Assembly: GCA_020631735.1 (NCBI GenBank) | Contig: CM036179.1 | Coordinates: forward strand, 21,939,063-22,003,062 | From: Saccharum officinarum | Lineage: Eukaryota; Streptophyta; Magnoliopsida; Poales; Poaceae | Length of the DNA: 64,000 nt | Direction: 5' to 3' | Shown here: positions 32,662 through 44,790 of the stretch, piece after piece | Numbering within the stretch: position 1 is the first letter of the stretch | Layout of the letters: every line of letters starts with the position of its first letter | Program-made: the position numbers and the translations under genes | Notes under the pieces: model-generated | Databases searched by the model: none | What the model saw: only the letters and a program-made list of their open reading frames with translations | What the model was told of the DNA's origin: nothing

Positions 32662-35600
32662 CACCCCAGGTGTTTAGCTCCTTAATGGCATTGCATTTGC
32701 ATGAGCATAAGCAAGCATCATTCATTTCATGCATAAGCTTATGATATGTTTATATTTCATGTGAAGTAAGAAGTGAGTAGTGTGCAAAACATAAATACCT
32801 TATGTGCAATGTCCTTGTGAGACATGTCAACCACTTTAGTGTAACATAACTAGCAAGTGTTGTGCAACACACTCATGCAACATGTGCAACATGGGCTTGC
32901 AACATTTGGGTGAAAGTATTGAAATACTTGTTCCAAAGAATGTGACACTAGGAACTTTGTGCAACCAATATGTAGAGTGGTTAATTAGGTCTTATAACAC
33001 CTTAATTACATTTAGGGTAAGTAGTGGAGCAATGTTCATGTTGACCAAAATTACCAAATTGCCCTTCCAAATGTTGTTGACCAAGTTTGGAACCCTAGAG
33101 TGATCTGGTTTGACCAATTAAAAAGTCCAGCTTAGAAATCTTGCATGGAGGAGCAACCTTAAGCAAAGTTGTAGAGAATTTCATAAGGAACAAAAGTTCT
33201 AATATGGCCATCTCATGAAAATGATTAGATCATGCTCAAAAATGGCCCACAAGTCAGTATTAGGGGCTGTTTGGGGACTTAGCAAATTTTGCTAAGTGTT
33301 GAGCTGAAAACCGTTTCACTGTACCTCACTTTAGCAACTTGTAACTCACAAACCAGGCCAAACCAGCCTTTGAGCCAATTGACAAAGTTGTTGTCCACAC
33401 GTAGCTCTACAACATTGTCAATATCACCATCACCTGGTTCTCAATAGTTTAGGAGATATAGTGTCAAGAAGTTAGGGTTTCAGTCGGCATTGATCTCTGA
33501 AACTGCATTTCAGTTTCCAAGTACACTACTTTGGAGCCCTGTAGTTTCAAATCCAGGCCGAACCAGTCCAAACTCCAATTGACAAACTTGTAGCCCTCAT
33601 GTAGCTCCACAATTTTGGTATTGTCATCTTCTGCTAACTCGAGATGGATTAGGAGATAATCTGCATCAAACTTGCTCTGTCAGTCGCTGAATGCCGGTTC
33701 GTTTCAGTCTGTCAGACAGCGTGGCCGACCGGCCGCAGACCGTCGCCGCCGCGTGTCCTCCACGCGCCGCGCGCGACCTGGCGCCTTGGCCAGCTGCCGA
33801 GCGCATAGAAGGGCGCCTCTGCTGTCGTCCCGGCCTTACCCATCCATTCCCCCCCTCTTTTCCTCTCTCGTCGGCAGAGCGGAGAAACCGAGCCGCCATT
33901 GCCGCCACCCGCTCCGACGTGCTCGCAAGCGCTCGCCACCGCATCACCACCGGCCAAACTGCGTCTCTCGCTCCGCCTTGAAGCCCGCTACCTCACCGTC
34001 CACTCCTCGCAGCCAATCGCGCTTTGGTAGGGTCACATTTTCGTTTTCCTCCGCCGCGGTACCTCGCCGGAGTTCCTCCGCGCGACGGCTCTCCGTGGCC
34101 AGAGGTTTCTGGGCGTCTCTGTCGTCCCCTTGTAGGTGCGTTAGGGTCGAGGTAGAATGGGGATGCTCATCGGGGGTTAGGGTTGGGATGTCAGGCTCAC
34201 CGGCGGCGAGATTTCGCCACCACCGTGCCGGTGGTCCGCCATGCCCGACGGCGAGCACCTTGCCGTGGCTCTGCCGCCCCGTTCTTGCCACCAACCGATG
34301 TAGTTCGATGACGTGGTCATGCTCATACGTCCAATTTCGTCGGCCGGCTCACCGACGGCGAGCTTCGGCGACCACAGCTCCGCCCTCCGCCTCTCTCTCT
34401 CTGACCGGTGGGGCCACCTGGTCAGTCGCACGCGCGCGCGGGCGGGAGCCGTAGCAGGCCGCGCGCGGGAGCGGGCCACACCACGAGTTTTTGGGCCGCG
34501 TTTTTCCCGGGCCGGCCCAGTCATCCGAAAGGAAATTTATTTTTATTATTTTGTCACTGATTTTTGTACAAGTTGGAAAAATATAGATCTAGGGTTTTAA
34601 TGATCCAAAAATCATGAGATAAATTTTGTTAGGGTCTACATGATGTGTAGTATTTTAGAAAAATATGGATCTGGCATGAGATGTTTAAATTCTGTAAGAA
34701 TTTAATAGATCCTTTAAATGTGTTTTGGAATGCATGCAAATTTGTTAAATTTCTAACTTGAGCTGTAGTGTTCCATAAATCATGAAATTTGGTGGGTAGG
34801 TTACTCTATGCTAGCCCTAGCTCTGGTAAAAATTTGGGCATCAGTGCTTAAGTAATTTCCAAGTTATAATGCTATCTTGTTATTCTAGGAAATACTTAAA
34901 TGAATTTTTGTAATTTTTCTACATGTGCAATGTTCATATAACTTTTTGGAGAATGTCTTGGTACCCTAGACTGTCTAAGAAAAATATGAAATCTGTTGTT
35001 TGACACTTTTCAATAGGGTTTCCTATTTATGCAAAAATCAGCCTTATTAGCTTGTGAATTTTGTGTAGGGAGTTTCTGTGAATAAAACTTGTTCAAATTT
35101 TTACTGTGGTCTCTTTTTGGGTCAGAGAGTCCCCTGTAATTTTTGTAGAATTTTAGGAGCAGTTTATATATATGTTTGAAATTTCACTTAATTACTTAAG
35201 TAAATTAAGAAATGGGTTTAAATAAATATTCTAGGTGGGCACACCTTACTTTCTGGTGTTTTGTGACATTTGTGAACTTGTAGTAGTATTAGTTTGGTCT
35301 TAGAGAATGTTGGTCACATCAATAAATATTTAACCTTTGTAATTTTAGGTTTTCTGGACAGCTAGTAGTAATTCTAAATTTGGCTTTGATAAAATTGGTT
35401 GCTGGAAAACTTGTAAATACCAAAGTTGGAGTAAACTTGATGAACTAGCTTGTGTCAAATTTTGGAAGCATTTGGCTTAGTAGTTTGAGAGTTACTATTG
35501 TTTAAAGTGGCAGTTCAAAATCTGCTACTCTCTGTGTTGGAGAAGACAGATTCTGGAACTTGTGAAGTTTGACATGGAAAACTTAGGAGTTTGGAGTTGA

Positions 35601-37633
35601 GGTCTGAAAATGAATTGTAGTGCATTTCTTAGGCTTTCCAGATTGTCTTAGATCATATCTTTTGGAATTGTAAATCTTCAGTTGTGATAAAAACAAGTAG
35701 CTGCTGTCCAGAATGCTTTCTGTGGTGTTTTGCTGATTGATATGGTGTAATATCCTAAGACATGCTACTTTTGTAATTGTTAGGTGTTAGGGCCTTAACT
35801 GAGGATGAGCAGCTTTATCTTAGGTTAAGTAGATTAGGTGAGTACTTCTCTACTGGAGAAGAGATTTGCACGTACTAATAAAATAACTTGAATAGAGTAT
35901 TTTATTCTGAAATGCATTTCATTCCGAGCATGTTGCACCCATTTATGCATCCATTATATTTATTGTGCATTCATGCAATAGGTGCACCGGAGGGGTAACT
36001 CTCCTCGAATTCGAGCCTGTGATTCCGGAGGAGGACCAGGAGCAGCAGGAGCCCGAGGATCCAGCAGGCGAAGGAGTGCCCGCAGACGACCTTCCTGAGT
36101 GTCCAGACCACCGGCCCTCGACTTTTCTGAAAGGCAAGCCCCGGTGCATGCTGAACCATCGTTTTATAAATATATCTTGAGTACTTTTAATTGTTTACTG
36201 CATTAAGTTGTAGGAGTTATATGAAAACACTTGTTGCATTATACCTGTCCTTGTCCAGATATCGTACTTAATCCTATATTAGGTTTAGGCACGTGTCAAT
36301 GCTTAGCCCTGCTTAGTACGGTAGAAGTCGGGTGATTTCCGGTCATCCGCGAGATGTAGGAAGGAGTCACGAGTGGCTTATGGCTATCGTGGATGGAACC
36401 ATGCTTAAAAATGAAATTGAGACCGGGCGGGAGTTCGATAGTACAGCCGCAAGACACTTCACGTCTTGGGTGTGGAGCTATGCCCGTCTGAGTCGTTTAA
36501 GGACCGATTCGCTGTACGTCCTTGAGTCATGTTGAACGCAGTCTAACACTTAGTTGGCCGGATAAGTCGTTCCGACCGCGAAGCCGAGTAATGTGGTTCA
36601 GGCCGGGAATCGAATGGTAGGTTGCTTCTTGGAGGAGAGAAAGGATGTGCTTGGGGACATTGGCGTGAGACCAAGGGGGGGTTAGAGTCCCTATCACCTG
36701 GCAGAGTGTCGCCCTTGGGTCGCGACATCATTCGGACCCGCGATTCCTGAATCATATGAAACGGTGGCTTGTGCGACCCTGGCAGGGGCCTGCGCGGTGA
36801 GTGTTAGAAAATACCCCTCCAGCTGGATAGGAATTCGATTCGAATCGCCGTCGCTCCCGGTTAGTGAGCACTTGACTTGAGCAGCGGCAACGTAGAACTC
36901 ATTAAATGAACTGGTGGTTAAGGGAATGATACAATGTTGCCATAATGATATACCTGCTATGGATATAATAATCATGTTGTTTGATTATAATCAAGTTGTA
37001 TGTTTAGTACAAGGTGCTAAGATAGATGACAGGTAAATGCTAAAAATAACTGCTAGTACAGGTTATAAGAGTTTCAATTACTTATGCCTTTATGCAAAAT
37101 GTTATGTCAGCTAGCCTCTTGTGTAAGCCTTGCATAATCCTTGGTGTCACTTTATTTCTGGTTTTCGACGGGTAAGTCTAGCTGAGTACATTCCAGTACT
37201 CAGGGTTATTCCCTCCTGTTGCAGATGACATGCTTATCAGGATTCTGCAAGACGTGTCTCCACCCTGCGGGTGATGATGACTAGATCACTTGGGCGTGAT
37301 CATCTTTATGTACTTTCCTCATGCTTTTGCGGGTTGTCGATCATCCAGACTGGCAGTATTTAATTAACTAGTGTGTGTTATGCTTCCGCTACTTTCAAAC
37401 TTGGTTTGTAATAATTGCTACTCCGTTTGTGTAAACTTATTTCAGCACTACTTGTGAAATGTAACGTATGATGTTGTATGTTGAATGATGCGATCCTGGT
37501 TGTAAGCAGTTGGTTTGAAATCCTTCGTGGTTTCGATTGACTACCGGGATTATATGGGCTCAAGTTCGAAAATTTGAGCGCTTCGGTGCTTGTTTTTGTA
37601 CTTGTGCTCTTATAATTTGGTCGGTTCTGTTAC
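32657..37633 (+). repeat. 3' LTR, about 4,977 bp, last base lost in the gap
   Basis: Collinear with 21228-26211 and ends TTCTGTTAC at the first N. One-base differences in homopolymers cluster at 35990-37530 (for example one G fewer near 35991, one T fewer near 37207 and 37511, one G more near 36675). The exon-like parts at about 35781-36160 and 37225-37285 are frameshifted relative to the 5' LTR. Confidence 0.93.
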
Positions 37634-37733
37634 NNNNNNNNNNNNNNNNNNNNNNNNNNNNNNNNNNNNNNNNNNNNNNNNNNNNNNNNNNNNNNNNNNN
37701 NNNNNNNNNNNNNNNNNNNNNNNNNNNNNNNNN
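37634..37733. other. Assembly gap, 100 N
   Basis: A run of exactly 100 N, a conventional placeholder for unknown length. It falls precisely at the end of the 3' LTR, so a repeat-collapse break is likely. Confidence 0.99.
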
Positions 37734-37990
37734 GAGTCCTTTGTCGTCCTTTTTGGTTCACTAGCCAACTTGTTGGGCAGCCAAAACATCCTAGTAGTGA
37801 GAAACATATCACCGTTGAGTTGATAGTGATGGTTCGTTCTAACCAAACTCCATCATTCATTTTTGACAAGTGAAGATTGACAAGCCTCATAAGGGCTTCC
37901 CCGATGCGGGCAGCAATTGCTATTGGCCTCACTTAAAAGCTGATGTGCACGTCGGTAGGAAATTATTTAGGACACTGTTCTCTCAACGCA
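37734..37990. other. No recognisable gene
   Basis: Not recognisable as the continuation of the LTR interrupted at 21227. Confidence 0.5.
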
Positions 37991-38553
37991 CACTACAAGG
38001 AACTTGTTAATCCATGACAAAAAATTTTTGTCACGAATCACCAAAAAACTGTCACTATGCAGCATTTGTGATAGTTTCAAAGATCGTCATAAATTGAGCA
38101 TCATGGATTAACCTCCGTGACTGGTTTACCGAAAACCGTCACGGATTAATGGAATCAGTGACGGCTTTAAACCGTCACGATAGAGCCCGAGGCCTAGTTA
38201 GCCCAACCGAAGCCCATTTCCTGTGACGAGAAATAAACGTCATGAATGAATTGCCATGTCATCGTGGATGCTTACACGACTGCTTACTTGGATGATGATG
38301 TGGGTGATGCAATCACATTTTGTATTTTTCTTTGCACTAAATATTGATAGCGGGCCGGGTCTATTGTTTTGAGTTAACTAGAGTACAAAGAATTTAAACC
38401 ATACACTATGACGATTCAGATAAAACCGTCATAAGTTAACGGGCGGGAATATCCACCGGTGCACAACCATGACGGAAAAAAATTATCGTCACGGATTACG
38501 TCTATCAATAACGATTTATAAATTCGTCACGGATTAACAAATTTCTTGTAGTG
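37991..38553. mobile_element. Small non-autonomous CACTA element, 563 bp
   Basis: The left end CACTACAAGGAACTTGTTAA and the right end, whose reverse complement starts CACTACAAGAAATTTGTTAA, are CACTA-type inverted repeats. The motif CGTCACGGATTA recurs in both orientations through the element as subterminal repeats. Flanking triplets are GCA and GTA, an imperfect target duplication. There is no coding capacity. It is a different family from the CACTA at 1422-5642. Confidence 0.88.
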
Positions 38554-39656
38554 GTAGGCACACAGTGATATCTCTAGTCCTGTACCCGTCTACTCTCTCT
38601 CCCTTCCTGTCACATCCTTTTGCTTTTACCAAGTGTTGCTACGTGGTCACCGTTGATTAGCTCCTTGCCTTGCCGGAGTGTGGTTTTGGGGAAAGACGAC
38701 GTGAGGGCAGAGCACCTATTCCTTACAACACACTCTTGAGACGCTACTTCAGCCTTTTTGCAGGTGAGGGCATTGTTGCCTTTATAAGCGCACCTGACAA
38801 TATGTGAGGCTACCAAATGATATGACATGGCTGTGAAATGTGGACGTAGAGGTTGGGACAGTACCCCACGGTAGAACGTTGGTGAAGGCCCAAGAGTTCA
38901 TCACTAACTTTTGGACCACCGATCACTATTAACTGAAGGGAATGGGTTTTTTCCTTCTTCCATCACCTTTTACTCGACGCTCACATTAAAAGTTGAGTAT
39001 CCTCTCTCTTGAATCATTTTGAAATTACTAAGTTCCTAGTTGCTCGTTTTCACATCGATAAAAATATGGTTCAAGTGAGAGCAATCAATCACCTTTGCTG
39101 CAACGATCCTGAAATTTAGGTCTAGGAAAAACACATTATTTTCCGTATATTAAGGATAACAAGTTAACAACTGAACATATACTATTTGATGATTCAGAAT
39201 AGAGGATAACAATATTTAAAGATCTAATTAAAGTTTTTTTAACTAAAATCCTTACTTCTATCGAAAAGGAAGGATATAGAGAGGCTTTTAGAGTTGTTCT
39301 AAGTTCTGTGAGTTTGTTTATGAATCACAGTACTCATATATGCACACGTGCTCACTCTATTATGCATGTACATATCCTACCTACGTGACCACCTCAATCT
39401 TACTTCTATAAACACACGTAGGCACCCTACTTGTATGAGTACCTTCAAAAGATTGAGACCGGTCCGGCAAGCTCATCATTGTCAACTGTCATCTCGCTTA
39501 CCACTAAATTTAAAAAAAATTCTAAACATCCATGATCCATGTTAAGTCAAGAACTTACAACCTAAGTCAGCATGCAGGTCCCAGCATAAGGAACTTGATC
39601 AACCAGCAGAGCCACCCTTATTTCGACCGCCTGTGTCACCGAATCTTTAAGATCGA
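38554..39656. other. No recognisable gene
   Basis: Only short reading frames; no repeat structure recognised. Confidence 0.5.
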
Positions 39657-39957
39657 GGCCTTGTTTAGTTCTAGGGGTGTAAAGTTTTAGGGTGTTCGGA
39701 TACTAATAAAAAAACTAATTACAGAACTCGCCTAAACTGTGAGACGAATTTATTAAGACTAATTAATCATCATTAGCACATGTTTACTGTGGCATGACAT
39801 TGTCTAATCACGGACTAATTAGACTCAAAAAATATCTCGCAAAATACAAGCAATCTGTACAATTAATTATTTTTTAGTCTATATTTAATACTCCATACAT
39901 GTATCAAACATCCGATGTGGTAGGGTGTAAAGTTTTAAGGGAGAACTCGTCAAGGCC
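39657..39957. mobile_element. GGCCTTG-type MITE, about 300 bp
   Basis: Starts GGCCTTGTTTAGTTCT and ends in the reverse complement of GGCCTTGACGAGTTCT. The interior contains GAGACGAAT and CGGACTAATTAG motifs typical of a very common grass MITE group, also present in the copies at about 40015 and 42027. Confidence 0.75.
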
Positions 39958-40014
39958 TGAATCTCGATCCGCTCAGCAAAATTTTTTTGACAGGCACAGG
40001 TAACTAACCACACT

Positions 40015-40318
40015 AGGTCCTCGTTTAGATTCCAAATTTTTCCAATTTTGTTACTTGTAGTACTTTCGTTTATATTTGATAATTAGTATCAAATCATGGA
40101 CTAATTAGGCTTAAAAGATTCGTCTCGTGATTTACAATCAAACTGTGCAATTAGTTATTTCTTTTACCTACATTAAATGCTTTATGCATACGTCTAAAGA
40201 TTATGTGATGAAAAGAGCGTAAAAATTTTCATACGTCTAAAGATTAATTAAGCCAAAACCTCTCCAACATCCTTCACACAATCTGACATAAAAAAAAATC
40301 GCGAACTAAACGCAGCCT
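40015..40318. mobile_element. Related MITE, about 300 bp
   Basis: Starts AGGTCCTCGTTTAGATTCC and ends GAACTAAACGCAGCCT, inverted relatives. The interior has CATGGACTAATTAGGCTTAA and GATTCGTCTCGTGATTTA, as in the neighbouring MITEs. Confidence 0.7.
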
Positions 40319-40600
40319 AAAAGTGTCATACTCCGTATACTCCATGAAAACCACGAGGTAGCTAAGGCACGTAAATTATTTGATGGGACTTATCCTTGAA
40401 GCAAGCATGTGACCAAATGACAATGACTTGGTTATTGCCAGTTTGCCACGACGAACACTTTTCATTCGAAGCGGACTAGCCGACTAGCGGAGTCGTCGCA
40501 GCCTATGAAAATGAAACGCGGTGGGCAATAATGCCAATGATCGAGCGGCGGCCAAACAAAAAAAAGACTAACTCCTCGCATCATCGAGAAATATGCATAT

Positions 40601-40821
40601 AAAATATATGACGCTCGGGCCAGTGCAAATAAAACGTCCTTCGAACACGTCTTCTTTCTCAAAAGCAATTTGCTGGCAGTGGACGACCGTAAAACGATGA
40701 TCAATTAGTCTTTAGGCTATGTTTAATGCAAAGTTTTTAAAGTGGTTTACAAAATATTTGGTTTTTAAAAGCTACTTGGTGTTTAGATGCAACAGATCTT
40801 GTAGTTCTAAAATCATGATTT
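40601..40821. repeat. Local direct duplication, copy 1
   Basis: Bases from AAAATATATGACGCTCGGGCC to AAATCATGATTTTT are repeated at 41322-41570, 721 bp away. Copy 1 is shorter by about 20 bp plus several single bases. Confidence 0.85.
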
Positions 40822-40828
40822 TTGTCGC

Positions 40829-41180
40829 GTGATGAGACTTAAATTTTAAAAATAGAAAACCATTCAATACGATGTCGATGAAGATATTTTTATATATAAA
40901 ATTGTAGACCTCGATGAGATCTACAACGTAGTTTTGAGTTTTTCATTTTAGGACAGTAAGATGCTCGAAAATAATATAAAATTTCAGCACCATATTTTCT
41001 CACGTGATGAGACTCAAATTTCAAAAATAGAAAACACTTCAATACGTGTCGGATGAAGATAATTTTTATATGTAAATTGTAGACCTCGATGAGATCTACA
41101 ACTTTGTAGTTTTTAGTTTTTTCATTTGAGGACGTTAAGATGCTCGAAAAAATAATATAAATTTTGGCGCTCGAAAATAT
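40829..41180. repeat. Tandem repeat, two copies, period about 175 bp
   Basis: The unit begins GTGATGAGACT and contains TGTAGACCTCGATGAGATCT and GAGTTTTTCATTT. A related tandem pair in the opposite orientation lies at 59450-59760. Confidence 0.85.
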
Positions 41181-41321
41181 CAAAAGTTACTGTTCATACA
41201 CAAAAACCGCCCAGAAGGATGAATTGAACTTTTTCGAGAGTTGGAGACCAAAGTTGTCTTGTTTTAAAATTCGAGGTTAAATCTGAACTTTGCTGTAAGT
41301 TGGAGAAAGTGGATTAACCCT

Positions 41322-41570
41322 AAAATATATGACGCTCGGGCCAGTGCAAATAAAACGTCCTTCGAACATGGTCTTCTTTCTCAAAAGCAATTTGCTTGGC
41401 AGTGGACGACCGGAGTAAAACGATGATCAATTTAGTCTTTAGGCTATGTTTAATGCAAAGTACTTTTAAAGTATCGGAGAAATACTACGGTTTTATAAAA
41501 TATTTTGGTTTTTAAAAGCTACTTGGTGTTTAGATGCAACAGATCTTGTAGTATCTAAAATCATGATTTT
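41322..41570. repeat. Local direct duplication, copy 2
   Basis: Fuller version of the segment at 40601-40821. Confidence 0.85.
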
Positions 41571-42026
41571 ATCGAAACTGTAATTTTTTTTTGAGTTTTA
41601 GAAACTCCACGCATAACCTTTTTTTCTAAACCACAGTTTTGTATCTCATTAATTTAAAAAACCATAGTTTTTTGATACTACATGTTTCGAAAACTGCATC
41701 GATCCAAACCGTCTTTAATGTACTTTTATTTTTTAGAGATCATTTTATGTCTTATTGTCCATTTTTTGCATTGACCTTTGTTTTCGTGTGATATACGGAC
41801 TGTGAGGCACTCTTCGAGTGTCCTTTTATATAAAAAAATGGTTCCGAACACACTTGACATTGCAAGAAAATTATGAGCGGTTCACTGTACATGGTGCACG
41901 CTACAATTACTCGTAGTGAATACAAATATACTGTTGAAGCAGGCTACGAAAAGATTCGAGTGGAAAAAGAAACCCGTGGAACACAATCACTGGTTGTTAC
42001 ATAGTTACTAGTACATTACAGTACAT
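41571..42026. other. No recognisable gene
   Basis: AT-rich; no domain or repeat recognised. Confidence 0.5.
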
Positions 42027-42272
42027 GGCTGTGTTTAGTTCCAAAAAAAAACGTACTATTCCAAAAAAAAGATTCTCTGTCACATCAAACTTGCGATACA
42101 TGTATGTAGTACTAAATGTAGATAAAATCAAAAACTAATTGCACAGTTTGGTTGTACTTTACGAGACGAACGTTTTGAACCTAATTAGTCAACGGTTGGA
42201 CACTATTTGCCAAATAAAACCAAAACGTGCTACAATATTTTTTTCACCCTTTTCAGGGGAACTAAACACACC
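42027..42272. mobile_element. Related MITE, about 245 bp
   Basis: Starts GGCTGTGTTTAGTTCC and ends GGGGAACTAAACACACC. The interior carries ACGAGACGAACG and CCTAATTAGTC as in the 39.6- and 40.0-kb copies. It lies about 140 bp beyond the 3' end of the first UGT gene. Confidence 0.75.
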
Positions 42273-42410
42273 ACATACCAGTTTCAAAAAAAAAGGAAAA
42301 CGTACTTACATACCATACCGTTGATGAAAACGAGCATTGCAGCAATTTGCAAGCTTCTGCTATTCTTCATGCATCCGTACTGCCATTGTCCATGCATGCA
42401 CTGTTCTAGC

Positions 42411-43923
42411 CTAATCTTTTTGGCCTCCACATTGCCTGAAGCTCTCAATCAGGTGCGTGAGGTTCTCATACGAGGACCCTCCGTTCTCCATGGCCCCATG
42501 AGCTTTTTCTCCGTACTCCCTGGCCCTCCTCCTCCTTTCGTCGGCCCCTTCCCCTTCGCCCATCATCGCCGACACCGCCCGCACGATGTCCGCACGCGCC
42601 ACCGCCAAGTTCTCGTCGTCGAACATAATCGCGGGCGCCGTGACGCCGACGGGCACGCCGACGCCGAGCACTTCCACCACCAGCCACTCGTTCAAGAACT
42701 GGTCGGCGAAGTGCGGCCACGTCACCACGGGCACGCCGTGCGCCACGGACTCCAGCAGCGAGTTCCAGCCGCAGTGGGTGACGAAACCCCCCACGGCGCG
42801 GTGGGACAGGATGGCGAGCTGCGGCGCCCAGCCACGCACCACGAGGCCTCGCCCCGCCGTGCGCGCCTCGAGCGCCCCCAGCCACTCCTGCACCTCCGGC
42901 GCGGCCGCCACCTCGGCCTCCTTCACCACCCAGAGGAACGGCCGCCGGAGTCCTCGAGGCCATGGCCGACCTCGAAGAGCTGCTTCGGGAGCTTCCGCAC
43001 CAGGCTGCCGAAGCTGACGAACACGACGGAGTCCGTGTCCTTGGAGTCGAGCCAGGCGGCCACCACCGCGCTCTGCTGGACGCCGCCCGACGACGTGTCC
43101 CCGCGCGACGCCATGGCATCGACGTCCCGGTTGGAGAGGCAGAGCGGGCCAAGCGTCCACACGGGTTTGCTGAGCGCCGCCTCGTAGCACGACACGAACT
43201 GGCCCTCGAGGTCCACGAACGTGTTCACCACCGCGCCGTCGGCCGTGCGCATGGCCTCCACGCACTCCGTCCAGAGCTCCTCCCACCCCGGCGAGTTAAA
43301 GAAGCCCGGCGCCGTGGCCTTGGTCACCTCCACGTGCACCGGCATGCCTGGCACCACGAACCTCTCCTGGTCGTCGTCGGCCGCCGCGGTCAGCTCGTGC
43401 AACCCGTGGTCGATGCCGTTGAGGTCGCAGAGAGAGTAGAAGCACGACGGCCCGTGGAAGAAGAGGCGAGGGATGCCGAGGCTTCTGGCAACGCCGGCCG
43501 TCCACGGGTTGCTCCAGTCGGAGATGATGCAGCTCGGGTGCAGCGCCAGCGCTCCCAGGTACGCTTCCAGCGGGCCGGCGAGCTTCTGAAGGGCGTTGAA
43601 CAAGGGGATGAAGTGGCCGTTGTCCGTGACCTGGTCAACGTTCTCGATGCCCAGGGGCAGACCGTCGTCGGTGTCCGTCGGCAGCGGGAGCTCGACGATC
43701 TCGAGGGACAGCTTAGTGCGCACGGCCTGCTCGGCGACGCCACGCAGCCGTGCGCCGTTCAGCGGTGTCGTCACCAAGCTCGCGCGCGCGCCGCGCTCCG
43801 CCAGGAGGCGGCGAGGTTGACCATGGGGATGGTGTGGCCCTGCGCCACGAGGGGGACGATGACGAAGTGAGGTGGCGGTGGTGGCGCTGGCATAGCAGCA
43901 GCGGATTCCTCGGTGGGCGCCAT
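42411..43923 (-). pseudogene. UDP-glycosyltransferase, UGT73-like (UGT-E), two frameshifts
   Basis: Intronless UGT of about 503 residues reading from ATG at 43923 (MAPTEESAAAM) to TAG at 42411. Family-1 UGTs move glucose from UDP-glucose to small molecules in the cytosol. The N-terminus has the catalytic-histidine motif (FVIVPLVAQGHTIPMVNLA). The C-terminus holds the 44-residue PSPG sugar-donor box at about 42697-42828, starting WAPQLAILSH, with FVTHCGWNSLLE and ending WPHFADQ; the final Gln is typical of glucosyltransferases. Single-base losses near 43812 (right after PMVNLA) and near 42945 (before RPFLWVV) split the frame. Both lie in GC-rich runs, so sequencing error is possible; otherwise it is a young pseudogene. 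The acceptor substrate cannot be predicted. It is not part of the later duplicated blocks. Confidence 0.88.
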
Positions 43924-44020
43924 GGACGTGCTAAGCAGCCTAAGCTTAACTTCGGGCGGGCACCGCAGGAATGGTGTAAGAAATAGAGTGGCCTGGGAGT
44001 AGAAGGATCGAGGTGCTGAT

Positions 44021-44030
44021 TGTATATAGC
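44021..44030 (-). promoter_or_regulatory. TATA box of UGT-E
   Basis: GCTATATACA on the minus strand, about 100 bp upstream of the ATG at 43923, the usual spacing for a plant gene with a short leader. Confidence 0.55.
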
Positions 44031-44628
44031 CATGGGAGGCAACTTTTTTTTTTCCACAAGTAGGCTCGATCCTCCCAGGTTTCCAGCCAAAATTTGGCAA
44101 ACATTTTGGAAACTTCCGTAGACTCGTTTGATGAAGACGCTAAAAAAATTTGTATTTCAAGGGTCATTTAATCTTCAGAAATCAAAGCTTGCACGCGGCT
44201 GAAAACCTTCGAGTTATCCACCGAACTCCGAACATCAGTATTTTTTCCCTACAAAGGCTGAGCATATATTTATAAATTATAACTAAGGGTTACATCTACC
44301 ATTACTGATGTTGTCAGGACATATTTTTACAAGCTTGATTTTCTAGAACAGAACATGAGCAACCCTATTTGGCTATTTTTGTCTCTTCTACGATGCGCAA
44401 TCTCAGCCTCTCTAAGCTCATCCACGGGCACCGAACATCAGATAGGCAAGGATGCCCTCTGAATTCCTTGGAAAAGTTTCAGTTGTCGAGACGTTTAGCA
44501 GGAGCCGGACCATCGATGCCAGCAAGGCAGCAATCTTGGCGTCATCGATCACCAGAAGCTTGCACAGCTGCGAGAGACCTCCAATGATCTTGCATCGTCA
44601 TGTCCGTACGTTTTGCCGTTTGGACATA
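44031..44628. other. No recognisable gene
   Basis: Upstream flank of UGT-E; no further motif assigned. Confidence 0.5.
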
Positions 44629-44788
44629 CTCCCTCACTCCATTCTAAATTATAAAAATTATAAGTAGTTTTGGCTTTTCTAGGTACATAATTTATAGAAT
44701 GCAACTACACATAGCATGGTATTTAGGTAGAAAATAAAAGTTATGTATCTAGAAAAACCAAAGTGACTTATAATTTAAAAGGTGAAAG
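44629..44788. mobile_element. Stowaway-like MITE, about 160 bp
   Basis: Begins CTCCCTCACTCCATTCTAAA and ends with inverted TTATAATTTAAAAGGTGAAAG, flanked by TA on both sides (44627-44628 and 44789-44790). The TA duplication and the CTCCCTC terminus are typical of Tc1/mariner-derived Stowaway elements; the right end is diverged. Confidence 0.7.
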
Positions 44789-44790
44789 TA

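Larger units (their letters stand above)
21228..37633 (+). mobile_element. Ty3/Gypsy chromovirus, Tekay/Del-type, near full length, with an extra H3-tail ORF
   Basis: Two LTRs of about 4.98 kb (21228-26211 and 32657-37633) flank an internal region of about 6.4 kb. In order this holds a primer binding site, an extra ORF with a histone H3-like start, gag with a zinc knuckle, aspartic protease, reverse transcriptase, RNase H, integrase and a chromodomain-like C-terminus, then a polypurine tract. Domain order (integrase after RNase H) defines Gypsy; long LTRs and the C-terminal chromodomain-like segment point to the Tekay/Del clade. The LTRs are nearly identical by eye, so the insertion is fairly recent. 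Three single-base deletions interrupt pol; they may be real or assembly errors. It inserted into an older related LTR. Confidence 0.93.

Noticed and set aside
42207..43870. Long plus-strand frames opposite UGT-E
   Set aside because: Arginine- and histidine-rich shadows of a GC-rich gene on the minus strand; no domain.
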